Shown here piece by piece: positions 1 to 10,787 of a stretch of DNA of 64,000 bases. Source of the stretch: Pyrenophora tritici-repentis (lineage: Eukaryota; Ascomycota; Dothideomycetes; Pleosporales; Pleosporaceae). The DNA is taken from positions 868,001-932,000 of the forward strand of contig NC_089396.1 of assembly GCF_003171515.1 (NCBI RefSeq), given 5' to 3'. A program made the position numbers and the translations under genes. Position 1 is the first letter of the stretch, and the number at the start of each line of letters is the position of its first letter. A model generated the notes under the pieces. That model saw nothing but the letters and a program-made list of their open reading frames with translations. It made no database searches and was not told the origin of the DNA.

Positions 1-531
1 GGCTACGATGCCAAACTCTTCAACGCCGCAGCGGGTACACTTGAGGGCCGACTTTCTCACAACGGCGCTGGCACAGGATGGTCGCGCGCATGGACGATAA
101 ACTGGTATGCGCGTCTCCAAAACAGTACAGCTGTTGCCGGAAACGTCTATCAATTCTTCAACACGAGTGTCTACAACAACCTGATGGACGTGAACGAGGG
201 CGTGTTCCAGATTGATGGAAACTTGGGTTTCGTGAGTGGGGTTGCCGAGGCACTCATTCAGTCGCACATTGTAGATGCAGAAGGCGTGCGAGAGGTTTGG
301 TTGCTTCCGGTATTGCCTGAACAATGGAATACTGGGTCAGTGAATGGTCTTGCGGCTAGGGGAGGATTCGTGTTCGATATCACGTGGGCGGATGGGGCTA
401 TTTCGAAGATGAAGATGGAGAGTCGTGTTGGCGGTACGGTGGTGTTGAGGTACAAGGGTGGATCGGGTAACAGCACGACTACGAGGTTGGAGACGAAGGC
501 TGGGGATGTCAAGGAGTTTGACTTTAGTTGA
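1..531 (+). CDS. Alpha-L-fucosidase, GH95 family (C-terminal part)
   Basis: The frame is open from the first base to the stop at 531, so this is the last 176 residues of a gene that starts left of the window. The segment GAGTGWSRAW, followed by a region ending in VFQIDGNLGF, is the typical end of the catalytic barrel in glycoside hydrolase family 95. The final ~85 residues form the beta-rich C-terminal domain (LLPVLPEQW and onward). GH95 enzymes are usually secreted and remove alpha-1,2-linked fucose from plant xyloglucan or glycans. The signal peptide and most of the catalytic domain lie outside the window. Family call is from motif recognition. Confidence 0.85.
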   Translation, partial: GYDAKLFNAAAGTLEGRLSHNGAGTGWSRAWTINWYARLQNSTAVAGNVYQFFNTSVYNNLMDVNEGVFQIDGNLGFVSGVAEALIQSHIVDAEGVREVWLLPVLPEQWNTGSVNGLAARGGFVFDITWADGAISKMKMESRVGGTVVLRYKGGSGNSTTTRLETKAGDVKEFDFS

Positions 532-1330
532 GATGCTCGGCTAGCGTGTATCAAGATATCGTAGTAATGATCAATCTACAAATATAACGTTTGAGTGGGT
601 CCCACCAATGCAAAAAAAAAAACTTCTTAAAGACATTCTATCCATGCTTATCTTGTGAGTACCTAGCATGCATAGATAGTACTCTTGCTTCATATATCTC
701 GGTATGTACCTCGGCAAAACTTACACTGGCCACGAGCGGATGATACCGGACTTGGCACACTAGAGGTCCCCACAACATCTACCCTCTAAGTACTGCAAAC
801 GCGTAAACTACTCACCTCCCACGTTGAATCGCCAAGCCGTCGCAAAGGCACTGCTTCGGCAACACTTACCATGTAAAGTAAGTTCGGCTGATCGAAAGCT
901 TACACTCTGCATGCACCTCCACATATTACTGTTACAGACCTCGGGATGGTAAGCTTCTAGCTCTTGTGGGGTACATTTGGCATATCATCTCATGTTTCAG
1001 TGTGGTTATGTGTTATTGACGAGGGATTTATGGTTGGCATCCAATCGGAAAGTGCGGAGGTGTGGTGTGCACTCAATCCAAGGCGCTACTTCGGAGAAAT
1101 ACATCTGACAGGAATACCTCATCGTTGTGGAGGTGGGTTGGACTTTCATCTCTTTCTCACGCCTCCGTTTTCGGCTGTGTTGCGATTCTTCTCTTCAGTT
1201 TTCTGGAAGCGATCGCATTTATTTCTCGTAACTTAGCGTTGGATCTTGGGCGATTAGTACTTAACTGTCTATACTTTGAGCGATTTTATACTGTTCCTAC
1301 CAGACGGATCCACGAAATCAAGTCCTCAAC
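532..1330. other. Intergenic region
   Basis: About 800 bases between two genes read in the same direction. Short frames here (for example 964-1236) lack recognisable protein features and good codon structure. Nothing else is supported. Confidence 0.5.
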
Positions 1331-2778
1331 ATGGCGTCGCAATTAACCGACCAAAAGCCAAAGACCGGCATAAGAGTACTCATCGTAGGCGGAGGTAAAC
1401 AAAACCCCACATTCCTCCTCCAAACACTCTGCCAACCAACATACTGATTTTCCATCTCGACTCCAGGCTTCGGCGGCCTCGCCCTCGCCATAGAATGCCA
1501 CCGTCAAGGCCACACACCCATAATCTACGAAGCACACCCGCAGCACAAAAACCTAGGTGACACCCTAATGTTTGGCCCCAACGGCGGCCGAATAATCCAC
1601 CGCTGGTCCAACGGCGCCGTCGCAGCCGCCATGTCCCGCATCTCACTCAACGTGCGTGACACGGGCTTCAACGTGCGCAAATACGACACGGGCGAGATCA
1701 TCGTAAACCAAAAGTCAAACTACAGGCCCGACAGCCCCATGTTCAACGGCCATCGCGGCGAGCTGCATGAGATTTTACTCGGGTATGTGAAGGAGCTTGG
1801 AGTGGAGATTCATTTGGGGCAGAGGGTGGAGACGTTTTGGGAGGAGGCGGGGAGCGCGGGCGTGGTATTGGGGGGATGGGAGTAGACACGAGGGTGATGT
1901 TGTTGTGGCGTGTGATGGGGTGAGGAGTAAAGCGAGGAAATATGTGCTGGGGTATGAGCATCCGTTGAAGAGTAGTGGGTTTTCGACGTATAGGACGTGG
2001 TTTGATGCAGATGAGATGATGAAGGATCCTGAGACGAGGCCGTTTGTTGAGAATGGGGATACGTCGAATGGGTGGATTGGTGAGTTTTTGATTTTTCTTT
2101 TACTCCCGCCTTTGGGGCCTGGGATCAGGATGGTTTGCTGATGATGGGTGACTTTAGGACCGAATTCGCATTTTCTATTTTGGACGCTCAAGGGTGGCAA
2201 GGCTTGTTGCTGGGGTTATGACACATCGGACGGATGGCAGTACTGCTGAGCCGTCGTCGACACCTGGATATATGAAAGATGTCAAAGAGCATGTGCAGGG
2301 CTGGGACCCGTTGGTGTGGAAGATTGTGTCAAAGACGCCAGAAGAAAAGCTTTCAGATTGGAAGCTGTTGTACTGCGATCCGCTACCTAGCTGGGTTAGT
2401 GGGAAACACGGTCGGGTTTGCTTGCTTGGTGATTCTGCACATCCTTTCCTGCCTACTAGCGCCCAAGGTGCGTCGCAGGCGATGGAAGACGCCGTCACTC
2501 TTGCGGTGGTACTGCGACAAGCTGGTAAAGGTAACGTGCGCGCAGCTCTTCGCGCATATCAGGATATCCGCTATGATCGTGTTAAAGCGGTGCAAAAGAC
2601 GGGAGAGGATAAGCGCGATGCATGGCACGAAGCTGATTGGGACGAAGTGAGAAAGGATCCGACAAAAGTTACTTGGAGGTATGCGGGCTGGATCCTGAGC
2701 CATGATGCAGAGAAGCATGCAGAGGAGGTTGGTTATGACGCTATCAAGAAAGCCTCTCTTGTCCGGGCAAACCTTTAG
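1331..2778 (+). pseudogene. FAD-dependent monooxygenase (salicylate hydroxylase-like), two frameshifts
   Basis: The ATG at 1331 opens a Rossmann FAD-binding start (VLIVGGG, intron about 1396-1468, then GFGGLALAIE). The second FAD motif GDSAHPFLPTSAQGASQAME lies near 2430-2490. A further intron runs about 2081-2157. Two single-base insertions break the frame: in a run of six G at 1870-1875 and a run of four G at 2212-2215. Before each break the expected family sequence is in one frame, and after it the expected sequence continues in the next. Class A flavoprotein monooxygenases hydroxylate aromatic rings using NAD(P)H and O2. Either this is a recent pseudogene or the consensus has homopolymer errors; the rest of the protein looks well conserved, so I favour error or very recent decay. 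Confidence 0.75.
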
Positions 2779-2961
2779 ATAGGGGACGCGAATGAGGAGA
2801 TCTACGCCAGGCTAGAAGTCATGCCTGTACATCGAATCAGTGCCTTAACTCGAAAGAGATTACAGCTCTCAGCCTTTGTAGCAGCCTCTTCGATGATCTG
2901 TCTGGAAGTCGCGCTCGTTGGTACCTCGATAATGATTTTCTGTGCCATAGCTTGTCTAAGG

Positions 2962-3660
2962 CTAATGCCCCACAGCCTCCAATACCTTCTTTCCTCTGAC
3001 CGACAACTCCTTATTCGTCACGATTCCCTGCTCCTCCATCTCTCCTAACCCTTTGACGACCAAGTCGGCAACACATGCCCCCAATACGTCTGCGTTAATG
3101 GTCAAACCCTCTCCAAACAACGCGCTTCCCACCCTATTCGTCCACGTATCTCCCCCGAAGAGGATACCTCCAGGCCTTATGATGATTGCCTCCCAATCTG
3201 CATGATCATCTGCAAACTCCAATGTCTTGGTTTGCAACAGCCCTTTAGTACGCCGCTGGCTGGTAAGGAAGTACAAAAACCGAGTTTGATCCGGCTCAGT
3301 GAAAGCTCCACCAAGCAGTATCCATTTGAACTTCTCAGTATTCCCGTTTCGTGCCAGTCGTTTGGAGAGAGCTGACTGGAAAGCGATGGGGTAGGCATAG
3401 TTGACGTCTTCGTCAAAGGTGTATGATCCCATTGCCCAGATCAGTGCGTCGGCGTCGGCCATTTGTGTCCATGTCGCATCTTCAGGGCCTGGAAGAGCGT
3501 CAAAGTCTGGTATGATGATGCTTGAAAGCTTTTCATTGTCGGAGGATGGGACTGGACGACGAGCTATGGCGACTACGCTGGTTATTTCTGGTCGGCGGAG
3601 GCAGTGGTTGAGTAGTGTATTGCCTATGGCGCCTGTTGCGCCTACAACAAGGACCTTCAT
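2962..3660 (-). CDS. NAD(P)-binding Rossmann-fold protein (NmrA/YwnB-like)
   Basis: A single-exon frame of 232 residues starting at MKVLVVGATGAIG. An in-frame ATG at 3687 exists but adds nine residues before the nucleotide-binding motif, so I place the start at 3660. The glycine motif GATGAIG at the N-terminus and the ARR segment after the second strand suggest NADP(H) use in the atypical short-chain dehydrogenase fold. WAMGSY occurs mid-protein. Related fungal proteins are annotated as NAD-dependent epimerase or nucleoside-diphosphate-sugar epimerase-like, usually with no known substrate. It is convergent with the monooxygenase to its left (183 bp gap). Function beyond the fold is not deducible. 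Confidence 0.75.
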   Translation of the reverse strand: MKVLVVGATGAIGNTLLNHCLRRPEITSVVAIARRPVPSSDNEKLSSIIIPDFDALPGPEDATWTQMADADALIWAMGSYTFDEDVNYAYPIAFQSALSKRLARNGNTEKFKWILLGGAFTEPDQTRFLYFLTSQRRTKGLLQTKTLEFADDHADWEAIIIRPGGILFGGDTWTNRVGSALFGEGLTINADVLGACVADLVVKGLGEMEEQGIVTNKELSVRGKKVLEAVGH

Positions 3661-4229
3661 AACGATTATCTGGATGATGGTAATCACAAAGAAATGAAAA
3701 GTTCGGGATCTTCTGAGGTCATGTATGCTTTATATGGTTGCCTGGACGAGTACCTGGAAGGCTACGTCCGCGTCGCAGTCCGTCATCCGTACGCGATAAG
3801 CGACTAGTTATATTCACGTGCGTCGAGCTGAAGTTAGGCATCCCGTTGAAATTCAGTCCAGAGAAAATCTGGGCGAATTGAAGTTCCTGCGGTCAGCCAA
3901 AGGATAACATCCAACTCTTAGGTGAGATCTACGCATGTAGGGTCCTGCTTCATGGTTCGTACGCATAGTGGTCGCACAATCGATGATTATGGCTCATGTC
4001 AGCTACTTCAGCTCCCATACTCTAGCAACAGAGTACATTTTGCGTCGTTTTGCTGATGGGAGCCTGGAGATGGGTTTTGTGTAGAAGCGCTAGACCAGAA
4101 AAGGATGCAAAATGGAAAGCACGGACCGACAATCGCGACGCGCCTTCTTCGCGCGTCGCCCCTAACGACGGCTGCCCCTCTGCATTCAGTCAACCCCATA
4201 ACGACTCACGATTTGAAGATACATACACA
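3661..4229. other. Divergent promoter region (Rossmann gene / MCM5)
   Basis: A 569-bp gap between divergently transcribed genes. It contains the GACGCG inverted repeat listed separately. No supported coding frame was seen. Confidence 0.5.
4135..4159. promoter_or_regulatory. Candidate MBF/MCB-like site, 9-bp inverted repeat
   Basis: Perfect inverted repeat GCGACGCGC (4135-4143), seven-base spacer, GCGCGTCGC (4151-4159), lying 71-95 bp before the MCM5 start codon. Its core CGCG within GACGCG resembles the G1/S-phase MluI cell-cycle box bound by MBF/DSC1 at replication genes in yeasts. The assignment is inference from the motif and the gene it precedes. Confidence 0.4.
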
Positions 4230-6501
4230 ATGACGGACAGGCAAACTCCCTTTTCAATCAGTCTCTTTGGCAGCCAGGCAGGCGATGGCCCTCAAGATGC
4301 AGCAGCGCCCTCGCGCGTGCAGCAGACGCTGGTGGATTTTATAATGGAGTTTACGCTCGATAATGTCTTCGTCTACAGGTACAACAGTTGCTTACATAAC
4401 CCATATACCATATTCTGACATGTGGCAGAGATCAAATACGGGAAAATGTGCTCTTGAAGCAGTATTACTGTGACATTGACGTTGCCCACCTGATTAGTTA
4501 CAACCCAGAGCTCGCACACGACCTCAGACAGAACCCTGCTGAGATAATCCCACTCGTGAGATTTGTTCTCCATATTCCAATTGCGTCACTAATATCCCCC
4601 AGTTTGAAGCGGCCCTCAAGACGTGTACGCAACGTATCGTTTACCCGTCCCAGAAGAACATCCAACTTCCCGAGCATCAATTGCTCCTCCATTCCAATGC
4701 CTCAGAGCTCTCGATCCGCGACTTGACAGCGAACAACGTCTCACAACTCGTCCGTATACCGGGCATTATCATTGGTGCTTCAACATTATCATCCAAGGCT
4801 ACAGCCCTCGCTATTCGGTGCAGGAATTGCCAGGATGAGAAGATGCTACCTGTATCTGGCGGTTTCGCCGGAATCTCTCTGCCAAGGACATGCAGTAGGC
4901 CACGAGGAGAGGGCGAAAGTGGAGACAAATGCCCGCTCGATCCATACTATGTCCTGCACGAGCGCTGCCAGTTTATCGACCAGCAGGTGCTCAAGCTACA
5001 GGAGGCGCCAGATCAAGTACCAGTCGGTGAACTTCCTCGGCATATCATGATCTCAGCAGACAGATACCTGGCGAACCGTGTCGTGCCTGGTACACGATGC
5101 TCTGTCATGGGTGTGTTTTCCATCTACCAACAGAAGGGCTCAAAGCGTGCGGGCAACGCAGCAGTCGCCATCCGCAACCCCTACATACGCGCCGTTGGCA
5201 TTCACGCAGAAGTTGATCATGGTACCAAAGGCAACGCGGTGTTCACAGAGGAAGAGGAGCAAGAATTCCTGGAAATGAGCAGAAGGCCAGACATCTACCA
5301 GGTCTTTGCCCGCTGCATTGCGCCCTCGATTTATGGAAATGAAGACATAAAGAAGGCCATTGCCTGCCTGTTGATGGGCGGTGCAAAAAAGATTCTGCCG
5401 GATGGAATGAAGCTTCGTGGCGATATCAATGTGCTTCTGCTCGGTGATCCAGGTACTGCCAAGTCGCAATTGCTCAAGTTTGTTGAGAAAGTCTCGCCAA
5501 TTGCCATCTACACATCCGGAAAGGGTTCCTCCGCAGCCGGTCTGACAGCTTCCGTTCAACGCGATCACAACACGCGTGAGTTCTACCTCGAAGGTGGTGC
5601 TATGGTTTTGGCAGATGGCGGCGTTGTCTGTATCGATGAGTTTGACAAGATGAGAGACGAAGATCGAGTGGCTATTCACGAAGCCATGGAACAGCAAACT
5701 ATCTCCATCGCGAAAGCAGGCATCACCACGATTCTCAACTCAAGGACATCAGTACTCGCAGCAGCCAATCCCATCTTTGGACGCTACGACGATATGAAGA
5801 CACCTGGCGAGAACATTGATTTCCAAACTACCATCCTCTCGCGTTTTGACATGATCTTCATCGTGCGCGACGAGCACGATCGCGGCCGTGACGAGAGGAT
5901 AGCGAAGCACGTCATGGGCATTGCCATGGGTGGTCGAGGCGTCGAAGAGACGGTGCAGGCTGAGATTCCAATTGACAAGATGAAGCGCTACATCACATAC
6001 TGCAGGCAAAGGTGCGCTCCACGACTGTCGCCAGAAGCAGCTGAAAAGCTTTCGAGTCACTTTGTTAGCATCAGGCGGCAAGTACACGCCTCGGAAATCA
6101 ACGCAAACCAGCGATCTAGCATCCCGATTACAGTTCGTCAGTTGGAAGCCATCATCCGTATCACCGAGTCGCTAGCCAAGCTATCTCTGAGCCCGATAGC
6201 AGGCGAGACGCATGTCGATGAAGCGATCCGCCTGTTCCTCGCATCTACCATGGATGCTGTCAATCAAGGCGAAGGCCAGAGCTCAAAGGAGCTCATGGAT
6301 GAAGTCAGCAAGGTTGAAGATGAGCTCCGCAGACGCATGGCTGTTGGATGGCAAATCAACTTGTCCACGCTCAAACGCGAAATGGTTGACGGAAAGGGCT
6401 ACTCTGAGCAAGCTCTCGCAAGGGCTCTACATGTGATGAACGCTCGTGAGACGATTAGATTTAGACATGGAGGTAGCGTTGTATACAGAGCCAGCGCATA
6501 G
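4230..6501 (+). CDS. MCM5: DNA replication licensing factor MCM5
   Basis: Three exons, 4230-4378, 4429-4555 and 4603-6501, give 724 residues, the usual MCM5 length. The N-terminus carries the MCM5-type stretch around VYRDQIREN. A four-cysteine zinc motif lies near residues 165-202 (CRNC, then two further Cys). The AAA+ core has Walker [10 protein letters not shown] near residue 373, Walker [10 protein letters not shown] near 435, and the arginine finger SRFD near 505. A C-terminal winged-helix segment ends the protein. MCM5 is one of six subunits of the MCM2-7 helicase loaded on origins in G1 and activated in S phase in the nucleus. Both introns are short and phase-consistent. The promoter holds a possible MBF element. 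Confidence 0.96.
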
Positions 6502-6844
6502 ATGGATATGCGTTTAGCCGGAGTAATGGCGTTGGTTTCGATGCAGCCGTGGTGGGAGCCGTGCGTATGTTATGTATGTAGCTTGTCAAACTACTCCTGA
6601 AGAACACAAAATGTCCGAGACTACCCATAAAAACCCCCACACAGGTCATATAGACCTAGATCTGCATGCCTTTGCCTCGATGATAATGCGGCGGTACTTG
6701 CCGTTGCCAGGCTAGAGGCGGCAGGTTTTTCCGACCCGCTCCGAGTTCGGCATGGCTCGGCTCATGGTTTGATCTGATAAACTAGGATCCTCATCTGATA
6801 ACGGACCTGTACCCCATTCGCAACCGCAACACCAAAGCGCAATC
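6502..6844. other. MCM5 3' flank and hapX promoter
   Basis: A 343-bp gap between two genes read in the same direction. The right end holds two GATA-type iron-regulator sites listed separately. No coding frame is supported. Confidence 0.5.
6772..6801 (+). promoter_or_regulatory. Two SreA-type GATA sites upstream of hapX
   Basis: ATCTGATAA occurs at 6772-6780 and again at 6793-6801, starting 73 and 52 bases before the hapX ATG. Both copies match the ATCWGATAA consensus known for fungal iron-sensing GATA repressors (SreA, SRE, Urbs1). In Aspergillus SreA represses hapX when iron is plentiful. The tandem arrangement two helical turns apart supports the same control here; binding itself is inferred. 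Confidence 0.75.
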
Positions 6845-8561
6845 ATGTCCGCGGTTGCTGCAGCTTGTAACGCCACAACGCCTGCCTCTGATAGCTACAG
6901 TAACTCCGGATCTTGTGCGGGGTCACCAGGGGCTGTTTCACAGGTACCAACAATCCTTGATACACGTGGTCGCAGTAAGTTGCTGTTGCTTGCTTTTCTC
7001 GCGGTTCGCCGCGACCGTCGGCTGTGCATGAACTGACAGCCGTCGAGAGATAATCCCAACCCCACTGACGCGCGCCGCCACCCCTCAAGAGGCTATCGCC
7101 ACCGTGTCTACGACTGTGAACAGTAGCGGCCCCTCACCGCCTGCTGGTGGGGGGCCTACAAGTCGTGGATATGTGATTCAAGCACGACCGAAGCCTGGGC
7201 GCAAGCCTGCCAAAACCGAGCCCGAGAGCAAGCGCAAAGCCCAAAATCGCGAGGCACAACGCAACTTCCGCCAACGAAAACTTCAGAAAGAGGACGAGTT
7301 TAGGGAAGCGAATAACAGGCTAGAGGCCCTTCTCAAGGAAAAACATAATGAGCTTGTCATCTCTCAAGAGGAGACGCAACAACTGTTGAATAGAAATCAA
7401 CAGCTCTGGCACGAGAACCAGCTCATGCAAGAAGAGATCCGAAGGCTTAGAGCGAAATGTGGCGAAGACGCGCAAATGCAAGGCCAGGATCCTACGTTAC
7501 AGCATCAATCATCTCAGTACCCTATGCCGACGCACTACGATGTACGACACGATAGTCCCACGCATGTATCTTTCGACGAGATCAACGTCGGTAGTTCACA
7601 GAACACGGATGCTGCCTGCAACCGATGCACACCCGACCACTGCGCTTGCTTTGCCGAGATGACCAACGGCTTGAACTTCGATGATGCATCTGTTCCAATG
7701 GAAGGCGTAAATACAACTGCTCATGGCCAGCCTGAAGATGAGGGACAGCATGGTCATGAAGAGTTTGAGACCGACTTTACCACCAGCTTCCGGAAGCCTA
7801 CATTGCAGACGCAGGATCCGCCATCATTCGCGTCCGTCACTGAAGATACTAAAGTCGCCGACTGCGGCTTCTGTCAAGGCCAAAAGGAGATTTGCATTTG
7901 TGTTGGCGTGGAGGCAAAGGTTGAGAATGAGCCGACTCCAATGGCACGTATTTCACCGCGCTCTTCGAGCAAGACCGCCAAACACAAGATGGCTATGACA
8001 GGACCCGGCTCTTGTGAAGATTGTCAGTCGAATCCCAGGCAACGAGCTTGGTGCCAGCGAGTCGCACAACTCCGAAGCGAAGCCACTCCACCCCTCTCAC
8101 GGCGCAACTCGAGCAGAAGCAGCTCCCTAGACGTCATGGAGCCAAAGGTATCAACAGCCTTCGACATGCAAGCCGGCTCCTCATCACCCATCGGCAGCGG
8201 ACGTACAGTAGGCTGTAGTGAAGCCTTCAAGCTACTCGACGGCCGAGTCAACACCGATCCGAATGCCATGGACTGGCGCCAGCTCAAACCTGTCCCACGA
8301 CCTTTTCCCCAGCAAGAAGACCGCCGCAACTCATTCAGCATGGAACCTGGCCTGTACAGCGCCATGGAGCTCGACGCCAGCAGTATCCTCACCACACTCC
8401 AACACGCCCAGCGTCCTCTACGGCCTCGCGCATCTGATGGATCTCATAGGGCGCTCATCGAGGAGGCAGAGGAGAGGCGCCAAGCGTCCTTTTCTCCGAC
8501 CACCGAAGCTCAAGATCACGATATGATGGATGCTGTCTCGCAGTATAAGATTGGTATGTAA
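6845..8561 (+). CDS. hapX: HapX-type bZIP iron regulator
   Basis: Two exons (6845-6974, 7048-8561) encode 547 residues. The acceptor at 7047 was chosen because it alone keeps the frame through RGRKIIPTPLTRAA. Residues ~82-97 (SRGYVIQARPKPGRKP) form the Hap4-like motif that binds the CCAAT-binding complex. The bZIP basic region KRKAQNREAQRNFRQRK follows at ~106-122 with a coiled coil to ~180. Cysteine-rich regions follow at ~234 (CNRCTPDHCACF), ~317 (CGFCQGQKEICIC) and ~365 (CEDCQSNPRQRAWC), matching HapX iron-sensing regions. HapX represses iron-consuming pathways and activates uptake during iron starvation, and acts in the nucleus. Two SreA-type sites sit just upstream. A HapX-like paralogue is possible, but no other bZIP family has this layout. 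Confidence 0.88.
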
Positions 8562-9851
8562 TAAGTACTATGCTCTTGACTGCGGTTGGTAATATACCTA
8601 CCTCTGGCGTCATGTTCTTTTGTTTCGGCTGTCTTTTTTTGTGGAAGAAAAGCAACACGGCCTTTTCCCAGTACATCTCAAGAGATGTCTGGATGTGGGC
8701 TTGAATCTCATGGTTTCCATTGCGTGTTTGATTGATAGGCGAATTCTGGGGGTTGATTGCTTTACCTTTTCTTTATTTGCATGTTTGATTAACACAATCA
8801 CACGGTGTTTACCTGTTGGGCGGATCAATCTTGCGATTGCCTTTTTTATGGCTGATGACTACCACTACTACTGACTTTGCTACACATATGCGTCTGGCGT
8901 TTTTTAACCGGGTAGACATAATCACGAACACGTTTCTCAACAATTCACACATACACGCGTATCTGTCATGCGGATATTCACAAGATCAATTTTCTACCCT
9001 GTTATGTGTGTGGGCCGTGTAGTGCTTACTTTCACATGCCCCCCACCCCTCATTCTTACGTTCTGTCATGCTGTGCTGTGCCTGTGCCCTGCGCTGCCCT
9101 GTGTTCTAGAATCGGCCCGCGCCTGCTGCCCCAACGGTTTTGCAAAAACACACACACATCAGCCCAGAAACATGTGATCGGAGCTGTTTGGTTCCGTTGC
9201 GGTCACGCCATTTACTCGCCACAAAACCGGCGGTGGGGCTAGACCGGGTGTGGTAGGGCGTTTACACCGCTTGTTTGGATTGGGAGGGCTGGAGGGAGAT
9301 GACTCGGTGTTTGGGACTATGGTGTAAGAGGGGTGCGGTGGTGGTGTCCGATGCCGATGTCGGGGTAATCTGATGATCTGATTAGACCTTTTCGGGCGGC
9401 TAGGGGTTGGGGGGACTAGTAGGGGAGGTGGTTATGTAAGAGGGAGGCATGTGGTTGCATGTGAGTCTGTGGTAGAGGTATACAAGGGCGAGTGGAGTGG
9501 AGTGGAAATGTATATTGATCGAGTTGATAAAGTTGACATGAGTGGATAGTACCAAAGTCCGCAATATGCAGGTCCCCTTCTGCTGCTGATAGGTCAAATC
9601 GCACGTAGGTAATAGCTGTCGCTGTTCTACTTCCTCGTGTCCTCCACCGTCAAAGAGATGAACCTGGGACAGCTCTACTACCAAGAAAGAAAACAAGAAT
9701 CTCATCCCCCTTCCCCCTGTCGCGCATATCCGGAAGATTCATCTCTTACCCACTGCTACCCCAAACATAAACAACCCCGATCCCCATTCATCCCCTCTAC
9801 TTGCTCCCTCCTCCCCCACCATCCTATCCCTCCCCTCCCACATACCCATCT
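8562..9851. other. Intergenic region, pyrimidine-rich at right end
   Basis: About 1.3 kb after hapX. Frames seen here are short and low-complexity. A pyrimidine-rich stretch at about 9690-9870 and a short CA run near 9150 are the only notable compositions. No gene is supported. Confidence 0.5.
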
Positions 9852-10103
9852 TTACTTCCTCACCCCATTAACAACTACCTCGCCGCCCTGATCATGCTGT
9901 GCATACGCCCCTGGACCAGCTCTAACAGCAACCTGCACATCGACACCCCACCTCTGCGCATTCGCCCACGCGACGGTTGCTGCCTCCTGCTCCAGGGTTG
10001 CTGCGGCGGCGGCCAGTGTGGCGCCCGCGGCGGCCAGGTCGGTGCTGAGTTTGGAGAGGTCGGCAGCTAGTTTTAGGAGGGTGGTGGGGGTGTTGTGTGA
10101 CAT
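9852..10103 (-). CDS. Small alanine-rich hypothetical protein
   Basis: An 83-residue single-exon frame with a strong helical, heptad-like pattern (LLKLAADLSKLSTDLAAAG, then an Ala-rich run) ending around WANAQRWG. The sequence before the ATG is purine-rich and suits fungal initiation. No signal peptide or known domain is visible. It could be a genuine small helical protein, but the composition is simple and no intron supports it, so confidence is limited. I do not recognise the family. Confidence 0.35.
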   Translation of the reverse strand: MSHNTPTTLLKLAADLSKLSTDLAAAGATLAAAAATLEQEAATVAWANAQRWGVDVQVAVRAGPGAYAQHDQGGEVVVNGVRK

Positions 10104-10787
10104 CTTTGGGGATGGAGGTGGATTGGGCTGGTGGGTGAGTTGGTGTGGTGGAGGTAGAGATAGAGGTAGTTGGCGGATGTAGCTTGTGAGACTGGTTGTG
10201 TCGGGTGGACTGTGGTTTCAAGTCTTGAAGACGTTGGTGACCGAGAAGATATGTGTCTGATGGGCCTGATCTGTTCCCGTTGTAGTAGATGTGACAGATG
10301 CCGTTGATGATGATGTGGTGTGTAGAACCTGGGAGCTATGTCTGGGTGGACGGAGACTTCATATACTAAGAAAGGAGCGGAAAGTATTAGTGGCGCGTAC
10401 CTGTGAAGCATATCCAAGTTTCCTCGAAATTGAAGAGCGGAATCGTTTGCACTGCCACAGCGTCGCGCAAAGTCATAGACACATATTACCTGGTGAGCGC
10501 GAACGGTGCTTGTACAGCAGAGCGCCCGCTTGAAATAAATCTCTGACTATTCACACGATCTTGATCGCACAGTCAATATTGTTGCGCAAGATGGAGTTGG
10601 TGATGGGTGTGTATTCGCTGATGAATTACAACTTCAATGCCGATATTGTACTGAAAGCAGTGGAGTCCAATCATAAACCACCACCTCGAAATTACCTGCA
10701 GGTGTTGGACGAGCGTAACAAACATATTTCATGTGCTAAGAAATTCACAAGAACATGGTAGCGACTACACGACAGATTCTTCCCAGC
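10104..10787. other. Intergenic region
   Basis: About 680 bp between two genes on the minus strand. Short overlapping frames on both strands have no recognisable features. Confidence 0.45.

Noticed and set aside
9637..9891. A Pro/Ser-rich plus-strand frame after hapX
   Set aside because: Simple pyrimidine-rich DNA gives open frames by composition alone; no conserved features.
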